Assembly: GCA_010365215.1 (NCBI GenBank)
Contig: JAAFGT010000004.1
Location: 38,734 to 102,733, forward strand
Reading direction: 5' to 3'
Length of the DNA: 64,000 nucleotides
Origin: Acidipila sp.
GTDB lineage: Bacteria; Acidobacteriota; Terriglobia; Acidiferrales; UBA7541
The notes beneath the pieces were generated by a model, which searched no databases, was not told where the DNA came from, and worked only from the letters and a program-made list of their open reading frames with translations. A program made the translations under genes and the position numbers. Below are positions 40,688-49,201 of this stretch, piece after piece. Numbering within the stretch: position 1 is the first letter of the stretch; the number at the start of each line of letters is the position of its first letter.

Positions 40688-43369
40688 TCAAGGCAGTCGT
40701 AGACGATAAAGATTAGTGCGCGACGATTGCCGGTAGAACGCGTACGTACTGACGTCCGGCCCTGGAAAGACGTCTTTCTCATTTATCAGCCGCGCTCCCG
40801 GGAGGGAGGCGAAATACTGTTCTTTCACGTCGGGCTGCGGGGTCAGCAGGGGAGGCGCCGAAGCCGGCTTGAGCGGCACCACCAAGGTTTTTTGCGACTC
40901 AATGGCGAAGAACTGCAGTGAGATGTACAGGTACTGCCCATCCGGACTCCAACTGGCCAGCGGGGCATTCATGCGCGCTGGACCGAAGCCGCCGATGCAG
41001 GTGTTGCAGATCAGCGCGGGTTTGCGTCCATGCAGCGAGTAGGCGATCACGCTCACGTCCTCGCCGTGGCCGGACGGAACCATCATGGCTGCCCACTCGC
41101 CGTCGGGAGAAACGCTCATCAGGTGAAGGATCGGATCGGACATTACCGGGACGTTCTCGCTGCCATCGCTCTTCATCCGGTAGAGGTGCCGCGGCTCCTT
41201 ATTGGTCATGTAAATAATGTCGCCCTCAGGCGTAAAGAACGCGCGGTACTCACCGCCGGAGGTGAGCTGCCGTGGCGCAGACCTGTGGTCCAACGGCGCA
41301 ATCCAGATGCCGGTATTGCCCTCTCCCGCTACCGCGAAGACCAACATTCGTCCGTCGCGGGAAATGTCGTAGTGCGCGATGACGTACCCGGGCAGAACGC
41401 GGTCCTGCCGTCCACTGGCTACATCGGTAGCCCAGAGCTCGCCGCTGACATAAGACCGCGAGCTGCCCGTCTGCTTCATGTAATAAACCGTGTTGGCGTC
41501 ACGCGAAAGCGTCGGCAGGTAGGAGAAACCCTCCGAGGTGATCTGCCGGTCCCCGCTTCGATTATGGATCCACACGGTGCTCTCGCGTATGCCCACCGCG
41601 GTAATCAACGACTTTCCATCGGCGCTGACGGCGATCCCTTGTTCTTCAGTGACACCATTGGTCAGTTGCTCGGGATTTCCGTCGGGAAACTCCTGGCGCC
41701 ATAGGTGGAAACCACCTCCGGCGTTGCTGCTGAAGTACATCCATTTGCCGTCCGGTGACCACTTTGCCGCCGTGCACGCGCCATGCAGAGGACCTACCAC
41801 ACGCATCGCGCCTGAGCCGTCGAAGGGGACCACGCGGCAGGGTAGCCAACCGGTTCCGTCCATCTCGACCACCAGCGCCCATTTACCATCCGGCGAAAGA
41901 GCCGAGTAGTGCGCCATGTTCGTTACGGCCGTTGGCCAGTAGACCACGGTCTCATCGGCCCGGCTTGGACCTGAGGTCACAATGCCCATGTGCACACCCT
42001 CGCCCGGTCTGACCTCGGAAAACATCATGCGGTCGGGCGCGATCCACGTCAGGCCCGACGCGTTCGGCAACAACTGGCTGGGTTCCCCGCCGAGCACTGG
42101 CACGCCCCATGTGTCCCACTGGAACCGCGCGTTCAGTTGCGTGTACGCAACACGGGACCCATCCGGCGAAAACGTGACACTGTTCTTGCGGAGTGCGCTG
42201 TGGGTGAGCTGGACGGGGTCGCCGTTGGGCAACAGCTTGATCCATACCTGCCCCTCGTTGGCGGAGCTTCCCATGGCGTCGGCACCGCGAATGAACCCAA
42301 CCATCTTGCCGTCGGGCGACAGCGCCGGCTCGCTCGCCGAGTCGGTAAAGTTGGTGATCTGCTCGAACTGCAGAGGTCCGCTACTGTTCGCCGCGGTGTT
42401 CTTGCGGCGAAGCATCGTCACTGATATCAAGCCGATGACTATTATTACTGCGATCGCCCCGGCGAGTACGTTGAGAAGGCGGTGCGACTTCCGCCCCACA
42501 GGCAGCATGACCGCCGACCCAGTAGTCTGCCCCCCTAGACTGAGCCGCTTGAGGTCCGACGCCAGTTCTTTGGCGGACTGATAACGCAGCTCGGGGTCTT
42601 TTTCCAGACACTTGAGAATCATCCGCTCCAGCTCAGCGGAGACCTTGCGGCTCAGGGACCGCGGCGATGCTGGCGGTTGGTGAAGGATGGAATTGGTCAG
42701 ACGAGTGGGGACAGTTTCGGGGAAAGCCATGCGCCCAGTGGACATCTCGTAGAGCACGGCGCCAGCGGCATAGATATCACTTCGGTCGTCGAGTTTTTCT
42801 CCCAGTAACTGCTCGGGCGACATGTAGGGGACGGTGCCGCCAATTCCGCCGGGAGCTTCCGAGACGCTGGTCGTCGTGCTCAGCACCGAAAGAGCATCCT
42901 GCGACAGAGTCGCCAATCCGAAGTCCAGGATCTTTAGCCGTCCGTCCGGCGTGACGCGCAGGTTCGCAGGCTTTAAGTCGCGGTGTAGCACCCCGGCCGC
43001 ATGAGCCGCCACCAGGCCTTGCGCCAGTTGCAGGCCAAGATCGACGACGTGTTTTTCCGATAGTGGGCCAGCGCGCAACTTTTCATTGAGTGTGACACCC
43101 GGGACCAGTTCACTGACGAGGAAATCGAGCCCGTCCTGCGTGTCGAAGTCGTGGATGACCTGGATGGAAGGATGGTTCAGACGCGATAGCATGAGTGCTT
43201 CGTTGCGGAAGCGCTTGCGGGAGGCTTCATCGCGCAGTGCGCCTTGGGAGAGGAGTTTCAGCGCGAGATCACGGCCCAACCGTTCGTCGCGCGCGCGGAA
43301 CACCACGCCCATGCCGCCGGCCCCGATCTCCTCGACAATCTTGTACCGGCCCAGAACCTGACCGACCAT
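40688..43369 (-). CDS. serine/threonine protein kinase with TolB/WD40-like sensor domain
   Basis: An 893-residue transmembrane kinase. Catalytic motifs are intact: glycine loop GAGGMGVV, lysine in LALKLL, HRDLKPANLRV with catalytic Asp, DFGLATL, and activation-segment end YMSPEQL. A single helix follows the kinase domain (LAGAIAVIIVIGLISVTML). The extracytoplasmic half is a propeller of PD40-type repeats (ALSPDGKMVGFI, TFSPDGSRVAYT, KWSPDGKWMYFS, SVSPDGEWAAMM, SWSPDGQYLYIS). It probably senses an extracellular or envelope signal and phosphorylates cytoplasmic targets. The frame runs to 43594, but kinase homology starts at MVGQVLGRYKIVEEIG (ATG 43369), and the extension overlaps integrase remnants on the other strand. 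This architecture is common in Acidobacteriota. Confidence 0.92.
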   Translation of the reverse strand: MVGQVLGRYKIVEEIGAGGMGVVFRARDERLGRDLALKLLSQGALRDEASRKRFRNEALMLSRLNHPSIQVIHDFDTQDGLDFLVSELVPGVTLNEKLRAGPLSEKHVVDLGLQLAQGLVAAHAAGVLHRDLKPANLRVTPDGRLKILDFGLATLSQDALSVLSTTTSVSEAPGGIGGTVPYMSPEQLLGEKLDDRSDIYAAGAVLYEMSTGRMAFPETVPTRLTNSILHQPPASPRSLSRKVSAELERMILKCLEKDPELRYQSAKELASDLKRLSLGGQTTGSAVMLPVGRKSHRLLNVLAGAIAVIIVIGLISVTMLRRKNTAANSSGPLQFEQITNFTDSASEPALSPDGKMVGFIRGADAMGSSANEGQVWIKLLPNGDPVQLTHSALRKNSVTFSPDGSRVAYTQLNARFQWDTWGVPVLGGEPSQLLPNASGLTWIAPDRMMFSEVRPGEGVHMGIVTSGPSRADETVVYWPTAVTNMAHYSALSPDGKWALVVEMDGTGWLPCRVVPFDGSGAMRVVGPLHGACTAAKWSPDGKWMYFSSNAGGGFHLWRQEFPDGNPEQLTNGVTEEQGIAVSADGKSLITAVGIRESTVWIHNRSGDRQITSEGFSYLPTLSRDANTVYYMKQTGSSRSYVSGELWATDVASGRQDRVLPGYVIAHYDISRDGRMLVFAVAGEGNTGIWIAPLDHRSAPRQLTSGGEYRAFFTPEGDIIYMTNKEPRHLYRMKSDGSENVPVMSDPILHLMSVSPDGEWAAMMVPSGHGEDVSVIAYSLHGRKPALICNTCIGGFGPARMNAPLASWSPDGQYLYISLQFFAIESQKTLVVPLKPASAPPLLTPQPDVKEQYFASLPGARLINEKDVFPGPDVSTYAFYRQSSRTNLYRLRLP

Positions 43370-43499
43370 CGCCGAGCATCCCCGCCGTTCAACCGCAGAT
43401 TCTATCGTAGTCCTTCCGCCTACCCGACACTTTTCATTGATCGACGACCCGGCGATCGTTCCTGCGCGATTCCGTCGTGCGATATCGCACACGATCTTG

Positions 43500-43727
43500 C
43501 GGAACAGGAAACGGGCACACTCGAGCCTCTTGCTCGAAGTCGGTGCGCCCGCCACTGTTGCCCAGGCGCAACTGGGACACTCCGACCCGCGCATTACGCT
43601 TGGAATATACTCACACGTGATCGGAGATTCTCACCGCCAGAGGGTAGAGAGCGTTGCACAACTTCTGGGCAGTCAATTGGACCCAATTGGACCCACAGAG
43701 AAGAGTAAGGAGAAGTGGATTCAGTAA
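43500..43727 (+). pseudogene. C-terminal remnant of a tyrosine recombinase (phage-type integrase)
   Basis: The plus-strand frame reads RAHSSLLLEVGAPATVAQAQ, LGHSDPRITLGIYSHVIGDS and HRQRVESVAQLLG, ending in a stop at 43725-43727. This is the C-terminal catalytic part of a tyrosine integrase, with the LGH box-II histidine and the nucleophile Tyr in IYSHV. The N-terminal DNA-binding domain and the first catalytic arginine are missing, and the sequence before HSSLLL is unrelated. It ends 6 bp from the 3' end of tRNA-His, the usual place for an integrase of an element inserted at a tRNA gene. It is not functional. Confidence 0.82.
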
Positions 43728-43733
43728 GTTAAT

Positions 43734-43810
43734 TGGGGTGGGCGATGGGATTTGAACCCACGACCCTCGGATCCACAATCCGATGCTCTACCGACTGAGC
43801 TACGCCCACC
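43734..43810 (-). tRNA. tRNA-His (GUG)
   Basis: The minus strand folds into a cloverleaf: acceptor GTGGGCG/CGCCCAC, D-arm AGCTCAGTCGGTAGAGC, anticodon arm ATCGGATTGTGGATCCGA with GTG anticodon, and T-arm GTGGGTTCAAATCCCAT. A G at -1 opposite C73 is encoded, as expected for tRNA-His, and CCA is encoded (43736-43734). An integrase remnant lies against the 3' end. Confidence 0.95.
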
Positions 43811-43933
43811 GCCAAGCTGAATCATAGCATGGGGATTGCGGGGGTTACAGGCGCGGGTAACCACTGAGGCAAGAGGGATCGGCCGGTTGGCCGCGTTTGC
43901 TGCGCGGCTTGTTAGACTACGTGGCGCGTGGCG

Positions 43934-45601
43934 ATGAATGCACCTGCGGCGGAAAGCCGTCACCTGAAGCATCAGGTGACGTATGCGCGGCCGCTTTTTC
44001 TGGTGCTGGCAATTGTGGATCTGCTGGAGACGGGGCCGATCCCCGGCGCGCACGGCGAGCTTCTGTTTGTAAGCGCCTACCTGGGCCTGGCGCTGGTGTT
44101 TGTAATTACCCAGCGGTTCGAGCGCTTGCGTATGTACCCGCTTCCGCTGGTGGTGGACCTTGCCGCGTTGGCGGCTTTCTACGTGTTGTCGCCGCCGGTG
44201 ATGGCCATGATTTTTCTTTACCTCTTTGTCTGCTTTTCCAGCGCGATTCTGTGGGACATGCGCCGCACGGTAATTCTGGCGGGCGTATTCTCGCTGGCGG
44301 TGCTGCTGCCGGTAGTGCTGCGCGGGCATTTTCAGTGGTCGGCGCTGATCACCTGGCCGGCGCTGGTGCTGGGGACGTTTGGCTCCGGTGTGGGGCTGGG
44401 CTTCCTGGCGGACCGGCAGCGCCGCCATGCGCAGGAAAATGAATACCTGGGCACGGTTACGCGTTTGCTGGACGTGGATCGCGGGGTAGCGGAATCGCTG
44501 AGGCGGCTGCTAGACGCACTGGCGGAGACGTTCGCCTGCGAGCGCGCCATGCTGGCCCTCGTCGATCCGGATATGGAGCGCCTGTTCCTGTGGACGGTGC
44601 GCCGCGGGGAGACCGCGCGCATTACTCCAGAAGCATTTCCCATCGAAAAGGGCGACGCCTTCCTGCTGGACCAGCCCGACGCGACAGTTTGCTGGAACAG
44701 CCTGGAAGGCGCGGGCGAAGGCTTTGGCTGGAACCGGCGTGACGGCCGGCCGCTGGCCGCAGTGCCGCGCATTCCGGGGCCATCGCGGCGGGAGCTGGAG
44801 ATCGCGTCGGTGGCCACGGCCAGCTTCGAGTTTTCCGGCGAGATCGTGGGGCGCATCCTGCTTATTAATTCCGCGGATGGATTCGCGCGCCAGGATTTGC
44901 GGTGGTTCGAGCGCATCGTGGCGACGATGGGCCCGGCGTTGGAGAATCTATTTCTGCTGCGGCATCTTCGCGCGCGAGCCATCGATGCCGAACGCAGCCG
45001 GATCTCGCACGACCTGCACGACGGAATCCTGCAGACGTTATTGAGCGTGGTGATCCAACTCGACGTGCTGCGGCGCAGTCTGCCGGCGGCGGACCGCACG
45101 GCGCAGGAGCTGGACGGGCTGGAGAAGACGCTGCGGCGCGAGAATGACGAGCTGCGGCGCCTGGTAACGGATCTGCGGCCGTTGCGCGTGGGGCGCGCGG
45201 ACCTCATGGACCTGATGCACGGATATTCGGAGCGGTTCCGCAACGAGGCGAAAGTAGAGATCGACCTGATCATCGACGCGCTGGATTTACGGCTATCGGA
45301 CCGTGTGTGCCGGGAGCTGTTCCAGATTTACCGGGAAGCACTCAACAACGTGAAAAAGCATGCGCACTCCAGCCACGTTGTGGTAAAACTCTCGCAGGAC
45401 GAGGCCAAGGTTTCGCTCGTCGTGGACGATAACGGAGAAGGATTCAGCTTCGTCGGCCGCTTCACCAGCGAGGAACTGGACCGCTTGCGGATCGGGCCGA
45501 TTTCCATCAAGGAAAGAGTGCGAGGAATTGGCGGGGCTCTAACCATCGAATCGACGCCGGGACACGGCGCGCGCGTCACCGTCGAAGTTCCCATCACCTG
45601 A
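43934..45601 (+). CDS. NarX-type sensor histidine kinase
   Basis: A 555-residue membrane histidine kinase. About six N-terminal helices (residues about 20-158, such as LGLALVFVITQ, LPLVVDLAALAAFYVL and ITWPALVLGTFGSGVGLGF) form the sensor region. A GAF-like domain spans about 180-340. The HisKA_3 dimerisation domain carries the phospho-acceptor H359 in SRISHDLHDGILQTL. The HATPase domain has the N box near N471 (REALNNVKKHAHS) and G boxes DDNGEGF (498-504) and GIGG (531-534). It should phosphorylate the LuxR-type regulator whose gene follows 1 bp later. GTG 43928 two codons earlier is an alternative start. The ligand is unknown. Confidence 0.93.
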   Translation: MNAPAAESRHLKHQVTYARPLFLVLAIVDLLETGPIPGAHGELLFVSAYLGLALVFVITQRFERLRMYPLPLVVDLAALAAFYVLSPPVMAMIFLYLFVCFSSAILWDMRRTVILAGVFSLAVLLPVVLRGHFQWSALITWPALVLGTFGSGVGLGFLADRQRRHAQENEYLGTVTRLLDVDRGVAESLRRLLDALAETFACERAMLALVDPDMERLFLWTVRRGETARITPEAFPIEKGDAFLLDQPDATVCWNSLEGAGEGFGWNRRDGRPLAAVPRIPGPSRRELEIASVATASFEFSGEIVGRILLINSADGFARQDLRWFERIVATMGPALENLFLLRHLRARAIDAERSRISHDLHDGILQTLLSVVIQLDVLRRSLPAADRTAQELDGLEKTLRRENDELRRLVTDLRPLRVGRADLMDLMHGYSERFRNEAKVEIDLIIDALDLRLSDRVCRELFQIYREALNNVKKHAHSSHVVVKLSQDEAKVSLVVDDNGEGFSFVGRFTSEELDRLRIGPISIKERVRGIGGALTIESTPGHGARVTVEVPIT

Positions 45602-45602
45602 T

Positions 45603-46268
45603 ATGGCCAAGCCAAAACCCACGATAAGAATTGTTATCGCCGACGACCACCCGATTTTCCGGGATGGGTTGCGCAAGCTCCTCGATACCGAGGACGACAT
45701 GCAGATCGTGGGCGAAGTATCCAACGGCAACGAATGCACGGTGATGATCGGCAAGCTCAAGCCGGACATCCTGCTGCTGGACCTGCGCATGCCGGAGAAA
45801 GACGGGCTAACCCTGCTGGAAGAGATGAATTTCGATTCGCTGCCCACGCGCGTGATCGTATTGACGGCCACGGAGGACGACCGCGACGTGGTGCGCGCCA
45901 TGCGGCTGGGCGCGCGCGGAGTGGTGCTGAAGCAATCGGCCACCGACCTGCTGATCAAGAGCATCCACAAAGTTTATGGCGGGGAGATCTGGCTGGATAA
46001 GCGCATGACCGCTGAAGTGATGAAGGCTTTTGCCAAATCGGCGGAGGGCGGTCCGCGGCGCGATAAGCCGCTGCTCAGCGATCGCGAGAAAGAGATCGTA
46101 CAGCTGGTGGCGCAGGGATTCCGCAATCGTGAAATCGGGGAGAAGCTGTTCATCAGCGAGCAGACCGTCAAGAACCACCTGCACAATATTTTCGACAAGC
46201 TGGGCGTCTCTGACCGGCTGGAGCTGGCGCTCTACGCCATCCATCACCGCATCGCCGAACAGATATAA
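45603..46268 (+). CDS. NarL/FixJ-family response regulator
   Basis: A 221-residue regulator. The receiver domain has acidic pocket D14-D15 (VIADDHP), phospho-acceptor D60 (ILLLDLRMPEKDG), switch threonine in VIVLTATEDD and K110 (GVVLKQS). The LuxR-type helix-turn-helix at about 150-215 shows LSDREKEIVQLVAQGFRNRE and LFISEQTVKNHLHNIFDKLG. It is co-transcribed with the upstream kinase and is almost certainly its partner. Target genes are not evident, although a PilZ gene follows 218 bp downstream. Confidence 0.95.
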   Translation: MAKPKPTIRIVIADDHPIFRDGLRKLLDTEDDMQIVGEVSNGNECTVMIGKLKPDILLLDLRMPEKDGLTLLEEMNFDSLPTRVIVLTATEDDRDVVRAMRLGARGVVLKQSATDLLIKSIHKVYGGEIWLDKRMTAEVMKAFAKSAEGGPRRDKPLLSDREKEIVQLVAQGFRNREIGEKLFISEQTVKNHLHNIFDKLGVSDRLELALYAIHHRIAEQI

Positions 46269-46486
46269 GCAAGCGCGTATTAGCACGCGCCCGGATTCTT
46301 GCGGCGAAACCCTGCATTGTGAATAGTTTGAATTGCGGTTGAGTTTTAAATCTCAAAACGGGACCTGGCCATGGTTAAGAAACGTCCTAGTACCGATGTA
46401 CTCTCGCTAGCCGAACATTTGTAACCTATGCTCTATTGTTCGATTCCCAGACTGCTTCTATGCTTACCCTGTAGGTGGAGGTTCAC

Positions 46487-46828
46487 TTGTCAGATGCGGA
46501 TCGCCGGAATGTGCAACGATTTCAGCTCAAGCTGCCCCTGATTGTGCGGTGGAGCGGCGAAGATGCCAATGCGGTGAATACCGAGTCGAAAGATATCAGC
46601 TCGCGCGGAGTGTACTTTTTTCTGCCTTCGACGGTGGAGGAGGGCGCGCCCATCGAGATCGTGATGACCCTGCCCAACGAAATCACCATGGCTGGGCCGG
46701 TGCGCGTGAGATGCCTCGGAAAAGTACACCGCACCCAGCAGCACGACGGCGGAAAACTTGGCGTGGTGGCTACGATCGAACGATACGAATTTCTGCGCGC
46801 GGACGAGGACAGCGAAAAAAGTTCCTAG
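46487..46828 (+). CDS. stand-alone PilZ-domain protein
   Basis: A 113-residue c-di-GMP receptor candidate. Both PilZ motifs are intact: R-x3-R in RNVQR, and D-x-S-x2-G in DISSRG. The rest follows the beta-barrel pattern (PIEIVMTLPNEITMAGPVRV, KLGVVATIERYEFL). The frame opens at GTG 46475, but GGAGG at 46477-46481 sits 5 bp before the TTG at 46487, so TTG is the probable start, giving MSDADRRNVQRFQL. It stands alone behind a two-component system and is followed by a hairpin terminator. Its partner is unknown; pilus, motility and exopolysaccharide targets are all known for the family. Confidence 0.83.
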   Translation: MSDADRRNVQRFQLKLPLIVRWSGEDANAVNTESKDISSRGVYFFLPSTVEEGAPIEIVMTLPNEITMAGPVRVRCLGKVHRTQQHDGGKLGVVATIERYEFLRADEDSEKSS

Positions 46829-46852
46829 CCTGCGGTTTTTTGCAGGCCGGAA

Positions 46853-46902
46853 GGCCGGGATGCCTTGGCCCCTCAGCGAAGCTTCCCGGCCGTTTTATTT
46901 TT
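46853..46902 (+). terminator. probable rho-independent terminator after the PilZ gene
   Basis: GGCCGGGA (46853-46860) and TCCCGGCC (46884-46891) form a perfect 8-bp stem with a 23-nt loop, followed by GTTTTATTTTT. The long loop lowers certainty. Confidence 0.6.
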
Positions 46903-46962
46903 AGATTATTTTCAGACACCGCTGCGATTCCCACCCGCGAAAAGCCCAATCATCCTGCGCTC

Positions 46963-47853
46963 TTACTCCGCCGCGCTCGAGCGTTTTTCTTTCAGCGCGA
47001 AGGCGCGCGAATGAAAATCGAGTGATGCCGGGAGATGCTGCGCGATATATCTCCAGCCATGCCCGCCGGGATACATGTGGAATTCGTGATGTGCGCCGCG
47101 TGATGCCAGAAGCTTATCGAGCGCGCGATTTCCCCGGTCGAAGCCGAAATCGTCTTCCGTGCCGCAATCAAAATAGATTTTCAGGCTTCCTAGGGATTTG
47201 GATTCGCGAACCAGAGTGAAGGGATTCATTTTCAGCCAGTAGGCGGAGTCCGGGGGCGAGCCAAAAGCCTCTTCCAGAAAACCCAGGCGCGGCGCCTGGC
47301 GCAGAGCGCTGGGAGGCTGCTCCACCAGTGCGGCACTGTGTGCGCTGACGGCGTTGAACATGTGTGGATACTTGAAGGCGAAGCGCAGGGCCCCATACCC
47401 TCCCATGGATACGCCGGAAATGCCGCGAAAGCCGGGCGAGGCTGCGGTGCGGTAGCGGCGGTCGATAGCGGGAATGAGCTCGCGCAGGAAGAAATCCTCG
47501 TATCGCTGGCGGCCGTCGCGCGAATTGATGTAGAAGCTGGTTCCGGCAGCGGGCGTGACGATCAAAAATTCGCCTATCGCGCCGCGCCTTTGCAAATCCT
47601 CCACCAAGGCCCAGCCGCCGGAATCGATCAAGGCGCGTTCATCTTGTCCGAGACCATGCAGAAAATACAGCACCGGAAAGCGGCGCGTGTTGTTCTGGTT
47701 GTAGCTTGGTGGCAGCAAGGCGCAGAAGTTAACCGAGCGGCCCAGGATGGCGCTCGACACCGAGCTGCATTCCGCGCGTCCCGCGGCCGGCGCGGCGGAG
47801 GGGACTAGGCCGGCTAAGAGCAGCAAAACTGGAGTGAGCATTTTTAGCGACAT
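46963..47853 (-). CDS. secreted alpha/beta-hydrolase esterase (esterase D/antigen 85-like)
   Basis: A 296-residue hydrolase with a signal peptide (MLTPVLLLLAGLVPSAAPAA). The fold is marked by VLYFLHGLGQDERALIDSGG (oxyanion loop), the nucleophile elbow SGVSMGGYGALRFAFKYP with Ser in G-x-S-x-G, an acidic residue near YFDCGTEDDFGFDRGN, and the catalytic histidine in MYPGGHGWRYIAQHLP. It probably hydrolyses acyl or feruloyl esters in the periplasm or outside the cell. The frame is open to 47952, but the signal peptide starts at 47853. Substrate not assigned. Confidence 0.87.
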   Translation of the reverse strand: MSLKMLTPVLLLLAGLVPSAAPAAGRAECSSVSSAILGRSVNFCALLPPSYNQNNTRRFPVLYFLHGLGQDERALIDSGGWALVEDLQRRGAIGEFLIVTPAAGTSFYINSRDGRQRYEDFFLRELIPAIDRRYRTAASPGFRGISGVSMGGYGALRFAFKYPHMFNAVSAHSAALVEQPPSALRQAPRLGFLEEAFGSPPDSAYWLKMNPFTLVRESKSLGSLKIYFDCGTEDDFGFDRGNRALDKLLASRGAHHEFHMYPGGHGWRYIAQHLPASLDFHSRAFALKEKRSSAAE

Positions 47854-48010
47854 GCCTGGTTGTGCGCTTGGGATGACGACAAAAGTATTCGGCCACAAAA
47901 ATTTATACGGCAAAACGGTTCGCCAAAATATCGTGCGGTCCCATTTTGCCAATAGATTCGATGCGCGGGTCTGGCAACACGGTTTCCATACCGCTGGGGT
48001 AATTTTTGGG

Positions 48011-49108
48011 TCAGGTGCGCCAACGCAAGGTGACGGGTTCCTGAAGCGGATGACGCATAGGCAGACCGGTTTTCCTGGAATCGAGGCAAGCTTCCTTTAG
48101 CTGGAGATACCAGCGAGCGGGGCGGTCGGCATCGTCGATGAGCATCATGCGCGGGTTGTGTTTCAAGCCCTCCGCCTGCTGGACCGAGACGTGCTGGTCC
48201 TGGCGAAGAAACCGCCGGGCAAAGAAACGGAATAGGGGAGTGACCAGCGGCATCCAGGGAAAAAGATTCCAGGCCGCGCAGAAATCCAGGCGGCAGCGGT
48301 CGGGAGTGAGGGGAGTAATGGTCACGCGATTGGAAAACCAGTGCGGGCCGCAGCGGACCTGCTCGAGGCGCATGTTGGGCAAGACGAAATCGATGGTGGT
48401 GGTGATGGGCTGGTTGTAAACGCGCAGGAGTTTGTAGGGGGCGCTGTTGGACGAGGGCGCATGACCGCGCATACGAAAACCGTTGGGGATGGGCTCGTAG
48501 GTTTTTTCTTTTACGCGGATGCTGCGCTTGGTGCGCCACCACCAGGACTGGTGAACGTAAGGCCCATGCGCGGGATCGAGCAGCCCGATGATGCCGTTAT
48601 CCACGTCGCAGGGGAGCTCGCAGTCGAGATGCACCAGCCGGTATTTCGTGCTGAAAACGGGCAGGCGCGGAGCGAGGGGAGGGGACTCCTCCCGCGAGGT
48701 GCCGGAGGGAAGATAGACCCAGAAATAACCGTCGTGCTCTTCGCATGGAAAATGCGTGGCGAAAATGCGGTCTACCTTCAGCTTGGAATCCGGGAGCAGG
48801 GAAGGGATTTCGCGGCACTGGCCGCTGGAGGCGTCGAAGCGCCAGCCGTGATAGCTACATTCGAGGGTTTCGCCGTCGAAGAGGCCGCAAGAGAGCGGCA
48901 TGCCGCGGTGCGGACAACTGTCGCGCAGGGCGAAGGGCAGGCCGCGCGTGTCCCGCCCCAGCACAACAGGAATTTCAAGTAGCAGGGCGGCGCGCAGCTG
49001 GCGACCACGCACCTGGTGGCTGCGAAGCGCGGGATACCAGAACCCGGTAAGCATTTCCTTGCTGGAAGAGTGCGGCGCGGTGAGCGCTGCCGTTTCGGCG
49101 GAAGACAT
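48011..49108 (-). CDS. Rieske non-heme iron oxygenase, alpha subunit type
   Basis: A 365-residue oxygenase. The Rieske [2Fe-2S] site is DSCPHRGMPLSCG and LECSYHGWRFDASSG (C-x-H and C-x2-H). The mononuclear iron site is likely in LLDPAHGPYVHQSWWW, matching D-x2-H-x4-H. The protein resembles pheophorbide a oxygenase/VanA-like enzymes with a C-terminal ligand domain. It would hydroxylate or demethylate an aromatic or polycyclic substrate using electrons from a separate reductase, which is not encoded nearby. It is 157 bp upstream of the esterase gene on the same strand. Substrate unknown. Confidence 0.88.
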   Translation of the reverse strand: MSSAETAALTAPHSSSKEMLTGFWYPALRSHQVRGRQLRAALLLEIPVVLGRDTRGLPFALRDSCPHRGMPLSCGLFDGETLECSYHGWRFDASSGQCREIPSLLPDSKLKVDRIFATHFPCEEHDGYFWVYLPSGTSREESPPLAPRLPVFSTKYRLVHLDCELPCDVDNGIIGLLDPAHGPYVHQSWWWRTKRSIRVKEKTYEPIPNGFRMRGHAPSSNSAPYKLLRVYNQPITTTIDFVLPNMRLEQVRCGPHWFSNRVTITPLTPDRCRLDFCAAWNLFPWMPLVTPLFRFFARRFLRQDQHVSVQQAEGLKHNPRMMLIDDADRPARWYLQLKEACLDSRKTGLPMRHPLQEPVTLRWRT

Positions 49109-49201
49109 CGTGGGCAGGTTACTACGGCGTGGCGCAAAGCGGCAAGGAGCGGGCGCGCGTGAGGGCTAGCCCCGCCCCTAAAACTGCGCGCAAGGTGATT
49201 A

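Noticed and set aside
43370..43594. N-terminal extension of the serine/threonine kinase
   Set aside because: Kinase homology begins at ATG 43369; the extension is antisense to the integrase remnant and has no domain.
43669..43692. Tandem AATTGGACCC copies near tRNA-His as an attachment site
   Set aside because: They lie inside the integrase remnant's coding end and do not match the tRNA 3' sequence, so a short local duplication is more likely than an att core.
43721..44428. 235-codon minus-strand frame covering tRNA-His and the histidine kinase N-terminus
   Set aside because: It reads through the tRNA gene and is His/Arg/Gln-rich without protein-like pattern.
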